Below, one piece after another: positions 7,208-9,861 of a stretch of DNA of 9,861 nt. The stretch lies in assembly GCA_019750655.1 (NCBI GenBank), contig JAIEOG010000183.1, forward strand, positions 1 through 9,861, written 5' to 3'. A model generated the notes under the pieces. The model was not told the origin of the DNA. It worked only from the letters and a program-made list of their open reading frames with translations, and did no database searches. Numbering within the stretch: position 1 is the stretch's first letter; each line of letters starts with the position of its first letter. Made by a program: the position numbers and the translations under genes. This DNA is from a bacterium (lineage in GTDB: Bacteria; Bdellovibrionota; FAC87; UBA2466).

Positions 7208-8492
7208 ATACGGCCTGCTCTTTGCCGCCATTCTTAGCTTCGCTGCCCATGCGCGCGATCCTTTTGATTCGAGCTACAACGTCCGTTTTACCTCGCGCGC
7301 TGCCCTGCATTTGAACGGCCCCATCGATCAGGCCATGCACCGCCACACCATCGACCTAGAGCAAACACTCAAGGCGGATCGCTGGACGGGGGTATTTGGC
7401 GCTCGCGCTTATGCCGAATCGGCTTTCGGAGTGAACTCTCGCTATAGTTCTCACCCCGTTCTAGCCGCGGAATCCCAAGAATTTGTCGCCCGCGATATTT
7501 ACTTACAATACAAGGGCGCAGGCTTCCAAACTCGGTTGGGTTGGCAGCAGGTTGTTTGGGGAGAATCCTATGGCTTCTTCTTCGCCGACATCGTCAATCC
7601 CAAGGATACTCGCGAATTCGGCTTAGGAGGCGATCTCACGGCGCAGAGAATCACTGTACCGATGGCCAATGTCGTCGCCTTTCTCGGCGAATCGACAGTG
7701 CAGGTTCTCTACATTCCGAAACCCTATTTCAATCTGTCCCCCGCGTTAGGCAGCGATTTCGCGCCGCCCATTGGAAATCTATTCCCGGGCACAGACGTAG
7801 AAGTTCACGACGAACGCACAAAAGCACTCGCGTTCAATAACGGAGAATTTGGCATCCGCGCTACGACTCTCTTCGCCGGCTGGGACCTCAGCGCTTTCTA
7901 TTTTAATTATTTTGATCGCCGGCCGAGTTATCGCCCTTCTCTTGTGGGCCCCACCATCGTCGCAACGGCTGCACACGAACCCTTGCAAACATTCGGACTC
8001 ACAGGGACGAAGGATTTAGGCCCCTGGGTAGTGCGTTTTGAGTCTGCCCTCACCCCGCAACGCCCAGTCGATGCGTATGTTTACGACTCCCTGAATCCAG
8101 AATTGAGTTACTACAGCGGCCACGCCGATGAGTTCCTAGCCGTCGCTGGGTTTGATTACACCCAATGGAAAGACTGGCGTTTGAGCTTGCAGCTCTCGCT
8201 AAATGCTCTAGGAACCGCGATTCCCGGCGCTTTTATCCGGCAGAATGCTCTGAACCTGAGCATCGTCACCGGCGGCACTGTCTTTGGAAACCACGAGTTC
8301 AACCTCATTACGAACTACGCCAACGATGGCAGCAGCCTTTGGCAAGTGAGCTACATGGTGCCGATCTCCTCTCGCTTGGAAGCCACCTTTGGCGCCCACC
8401 TCTTCGCAGGCGGAGCGGGCAGCCAGTTCGGCCAGTTCAAAGGCGCCACCCGTGCCTTTGTGCAGATTCGCGGGTTTTTCTCCGGGGGCTAG
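7173..8492 (+). CDS. DUF1302-like outer-membrane beta-barrel protein
   Basis: The product is 439 residues. The ATG at 7173 lies inside the last 35 bases of the LolA-like gene. It is the only good start, because it gives the basic n-region KKPCRKY and the hydrophobic core GLLFAAILSFAAHA, with cleavage expected after AHA at about residue 28. GGGAAG ends 6 bases upstream. The mature protein is rich in alternating aromatic/polar beta-strands and ends in a strand (RAFVQIRGFF) close to the C-terminus, as expected of an outer-membrane barrel. The segment at 121-145 (RLGWQQVVWGES, then DIVNPKDTREF) matches the signature I recall for DUF1302 proteins, R-x-G-x-Q-x-V-x-W-G-E followed by D-V-x-N-P-x-D. 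It is shorter than many DUF1302 members. A role in movement of a hydrophobic compound or lipid with the LolA-like partner is inferred from family company. Confidence 0.85.
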   Translation: MIVSSPKKPCRKYGLLFAAILSFAAHARDPFDSSYNVRFTSRAALHLNGPIDQAMHRHTIDLEQTLKADRWTGVFGARAYAESAFGVNSRYSSHPVLAAESQEFVARDIYLQYKGAGFQTRLGWQQVVWGESYGFFFADIVNPKDTREFGLGGDLTAQRITVPMANVVAFLGESTVQVLYIPKPYFNLSPALGSDFAPPIGNLFPGTDVEVHDERTKALAFNNGEFGIRATTLFAGWDLSAFYFNYFDRRPSYRPSLVGPTIVATAAHEPLQTFGLTGTKDLGPWVVRFESALTPQRPVDAYVYDSLNPELSYYSGHADEFLAVAGFDYTQWKDWRLSLQLSLNALGTAIPGAFIRQNALNLSIVTGGTVFGNHEFNLITNYANDGSSLWQVSYMVPISSRLEATFGAHLFAGGAGSQFGQFKGATRAFVQIRGFFSGG

Positions 8493-8525
8493 GCATGCCT
8501 TCCCCCACGTTTGTGTGATTTTTTT
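8484..8525 (+). terminator. Possible terminator at the end of the barrel gene
   Basis: GGGGG (8484-8488) pairs with CCCCC (8502-8506). Inside, after a small internal loop, AGG (8491-8493) pairs with CCT (8498-8500) around CATG. The stem includes the TAG stop of the barrel gene. A T-rich stretch follows, ending in seven T (8519-8525). The run is about 12 bases past the stem, which is farther than in canonical intrinsic terminators, so termination here is plausible rather than certain. Confidence 0.4.
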
Positions 8526-8529
8526 CACG
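8514..8529. promoter_or_regulatory. CRP/FNR-family-type palindrome
   Basis: TGTGA (8514-8518), six T, then TCACG (8525-8529) match the CRP consensus TGTGA-N6-TCACA at nine of ten defined positions. It lies about 150 bases before the start of the downstream lipoprotein gene. It overlaps the T-run of the possible terminator, so one stretch could serve both purposes. Its centre (8521.5) would lie near -52 from a start site placed just after the weak -10 at 8562-8567, which is not one of the standard CRP activator positions. Confidence 0.35.
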
Positions 8530-8561
8530 ATCGCCGCCAACTTCCCTGCCCGAAGAACGTG

Positions 8562-8567
8562 TGTAAT
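8562..8567 (+). promoter_or_regulatory. Candidate -10 element for the lipoprotein/barrel pair
   Basis: TGTAAT matches the sigma-70 -10 consensus at five of six positions. No good -35 lies 16-18 bases upstream (AACTTC at 8539-8544 at best), which would suit an activator-dependent promoter. Transcription from about 8574 would give a leader of roughly 100 bases that contains the whole predicted SD-sequestering fold. Confidence 0.25.
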
Positions 8568-8605
8568 AGGGAGTGCAGCTAGAGCATCACCAAGTCCGGC
8601 ACAAC

Positions 8606-8680
8606 CGCCCCTGCGCGATCGGGGTGTCTCTCCAAAGAAAACAAAGTCTGGCAACAGACTAATCCAGGAGGGATACCGTG
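8606..8680 (+). promoter_or_regulatory. Candidate translational switch: leader RNA that can sequester the SD of the lipoprotein gene
   Basis: The SD AGGAGGGA (8666-8673) is strong and well spaced to the GTG at 8678. Bases 8623-8633 (GGTGTCTCTCC) can pair with 8667-8677 (GGAGGGATACC) as 11 uninterrupted pairs, two of them G-U, covering the SD up to the base before the start codon. The enclosed loop holds a second, perfect hairpin: AGTCTG (8645-8650) with CAGACT (8655-8660) around GCAA, a GNRA tetraloop. A competing upstream hairpin, CGCCCC (8606-8611) with GGGGTG (8621-8626), would use 8623-8626 and so weaken the blocking helix. I cannot assign it to a known riboswitch class. A thermometer, a metabolite or protein sensor, or chance pairing remain open. 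Confidence 0.45.
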
Positions 8681-9433
8681 AAGATCAAAGGACGATCTCT
8701 GGCATTTCTACTCGCTGGCGCGCTCTTAAGCAGCTGCGCACGCGAAGCAGATAATTCCCAAAGCGAAGCGCTATTCTTAGCGGCAGGCGAACAATACCTG
8801 ACCGGCACAGCGCTTTCCAAACCCGAAGCCCAACAAGAAATCCGCCAAGTCATGGGCGAGATTCAGGAAGCTCTGTTTACGAGCCTCGTTCCTGAATACG
8901 CTGCTGCACGCACGGCCGCCGCAGTTCCTGCGACGGGCTGCAAGCCGGACTTCAAGTTGCAGCTCATTGGCGCTGCGATTGCGTTTGAACCCTCCGCGAC
9001 CTGCCCGCTGAGCGGGACTATTGGGATTAAGTTCTTCCCAACGGTCGCTAGCGTCGACTTGGACGTCGTGGGCTTAAAGCACATCGAAAAAATCCAATTC
9101 GATGCGGACGTGAACCTGTCTCAAGGCATGCAGATTAAACTCGATATGACAGTCCTCAACGGCGTCATCTCGCTGCGTGCTTTGAAGTTTGCACCCTTGG
9201 AAAGCCTCACGGCCAACGCCAAAATCGGCCTGGTCTTGGGCGGCGGCGCCTTCAAGATCGATTCTCGCGTCAATGCCTTCTTGACCACTTCGGGTCTAGG
9301 AGTTGCCTTGCTCGCAAAGATCGACCGCTCCTTGGGCGTTTCGAACATCCAGGCCTGCATCCTTAAAGGCGGCGTGGGTAATGACCCCACTGCTGGCACA
9401 GCGAGTACCTGCATGCGCTTAGGAAACGGGTGA
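8678..9433 (+). CDS. Small lipoprotein of unknown function
   Basis: The product is 251 residues. The start is GTG, chosen for the strong SD AGGAGGGA just upstream and for the signal peptide, which has basic residues (KIKGR), a hydrophobic core and the lipobox LSSC with the lipidated Cys at 20. The residues after it (AREADN) do not include Asp at +2. After a short helical-looking section (about 25-80), the mature part appears as a beta-rich domain with alternating hydrophobic strands such as VASVDLDVVGL, GMQIKLDMTVL and GLGVALLAKI. Four further cysteines (88, 109, 227 and 245) could form two disulfides. I recognise no family or catalytic motif. It ends 4 bases before the start of a barrel-like gene, so the two are very likely co-transcribed and may form a lipoprotein/barrel pair in the outer membrane. 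Confidence 0.85.
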   Translation: MKIKGRSLAFLLAGALLSSCAREADNSQSEALFLAAGEQYLTGTALSKPEAQQEIRQVMGEIQEALFTSLVPEYAAARTAAAVPATGCKPDFKLQLIGAAIAFEPSATCPLSGTIGIKFFPTVASVDLDVVGLKHIEKIQFDADVNLSQGMQIKLDMTVLNGVISLRALKFAPLESLTANAKIGLVLGGGAFKIDSRVNAFLTTSGLGVALLAKIDRSLGVSNIQACILKGGVGNDPTAGTASTCMRLGNG

Positions 9434-9437
9434 TCGT

Positions 9438-9861
9438 TTGCGCTTACTTCTTCTCATAGCAACCCTCATGACCGGGCTGAGTGCGGAGAGCCTTGCTGGC
9501 TCTCCGCGCACGGCCCGCTCGTACTCGGGTAAACGCGGTCTCGCGGCTATCGGGAAGGGACACAAGGTGCGGGTCGCACAAGCCGAAACGCACATGCCGG
9601 CCGCAATCCAATATAAAGCCGTGGCGGTACCGCGCCGTCGCCTAGGGTGGTTTGATGTGACTGTGGCTACGGGTCTTAATGCGGGCTGGGGCTCTGCGGA
9701 GCCGAGCCAATCGGGCGCCACGCGCAACTCGTTCGTGGCCTCGATCATGTTCGAACGGCGCCTAAATGATACGTTCTCCATTTGCCCGGAACTGAGCTAT
9801 GCCCAGTTCAAGAAGTTCCACCAGACGTTCTATCACCCGTCCAACACCCGGGCGTTCTTCT
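9438..9861 (+). CDS. Outer-membrane beta-barrel-like protein, 3' end outside window
   Basis: The frame is open from 9423 to the right edge. The start TTG at 9438 is chosen because it gives a signal peptide at once (MRLLLLIATLMTGLSA, cleavage near residue 16 or 20). There is no ATG or GTG in frame upstream, and the ATG at 9468 would destroy the signal. The SD is weak (GGG at 9428-9430). After a basic linker (about 21-60), residues from about 68 on look like barrel strands: GWFDVTVATGLNAGW, NSFVASIMFERRL and FSICPELSYAQF. This recalls small porin-like or OmpA/OmpW-type barrels, but the visible 141 residues are too few to name a family. It begins 4 bases after the lipoprotein stop, implying one operon. 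A very strong hairpin lies within codons 15-24. Confidence 0.65.
   Translation, partial: MRLLLLIATLMTGLSAESLAGSPRTARSYSGKRGLAAIGKGHKVRVAQAETHMPAAIQYKAVAVPRRRLGWFDVTVATGLNAGWGSAEPSQSGATRNSFVASIMFERRLNDTFSICPELSYAQFKKFHQTFYHPSNTRAFF
9481..9509 (+). repeat. Strong intragenic hairpin at the signal-peptide junction
   Basis: GTGCGGAGAGCC (9481-9492) and GGCTCTCCGCGC (9498-9509) form a 12-bp stem with one G-U pair around the loop TTGCT. No T-run follows, so it is not an intrinsic terminator. It lies in the coding region of the barrel-like gene and spans the codons of the predicted cleavage region. Confidence 0.6.

Noticed and set aside
9419..9781. Minus-strand 120-codon frame opposite the barrel-like gene
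   Set aside because: The + frame carries a signal peptide and beta-strand pattern; the minus frame is Arg-rich with no recognisable feature.

Overview
All supported genes lie on the + strand and all encode proteins predicted to leave the cytoplasm. Signal peptides, two lipoboxes, two beta-barrel-like proteins and a LolA-like protein point to a Gram-negative bacterium with an outer membrane. The protein types would suit a Bdellovibrionota/Oligoflexia or other delta-proteobacterial relative, but this is a low-confidence guess from memory. I see no rRNA, tRNA, CRISPR array, insertion sequence or phage gene.

Layout. (1) 2-3247: the 3' part of a very large extracellular protein built from alternating Ig/cadherin-like domains, cut by the left window edge. 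Its stop overlaps (ATGA) the start of (2) 3244-3924, a small secreted protein of unknown function. (3) A roughly 200-bp gap with an AT-rich 18-bp dyad precedes (4) 4128-6344, a lipoprotein zinc metalloprotease with HELGHNLGLRH. (5) A GC-rich stem-loop separates it from (6) 6413-7207, a LolA-like periplasmic lipid or lipoprotein carrier, whose end overlaps by 35 nt (7) 7173-8492, a DUF1302-like outer-membrane barrel. (8) 8493-8677 is a regulatory gap. It holds a terminator-like hairpin, a CRP-type palindrome, a weak -10 and a 5' leader whose sequence can fold so that the Shine-Dalgarno (SD) site is fully paired. (9) 8678-9433 is a small lipoprotein of unknown function. (10) 9438-9861 is the 5' part of a second barrel-like outer-membrane protein, starting 4 nt after the preceding stop and cut by the right edge.

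How they may work together. Genes 4-7 look like one cell-envelope unit: a lipid-anchored protease, a periplasmic hydrophobic-ligand carrier and an outer-membrane barrel. LolA-like and DUF1302-like genes often neighbour RND/MMPL exporters in other proteobacteria, but none is in this window. The last two genes form a second, separately controlled lipoprotein/barrel pair. The most notable non-coding signal is the leader of gene 8678-9433: an 11-bp anti-SD/SD helix enclosing a perfect 6-bp hairpin with a GCAA loop, with a competing upstream hairpin, which is an architecture typical of translational switches.
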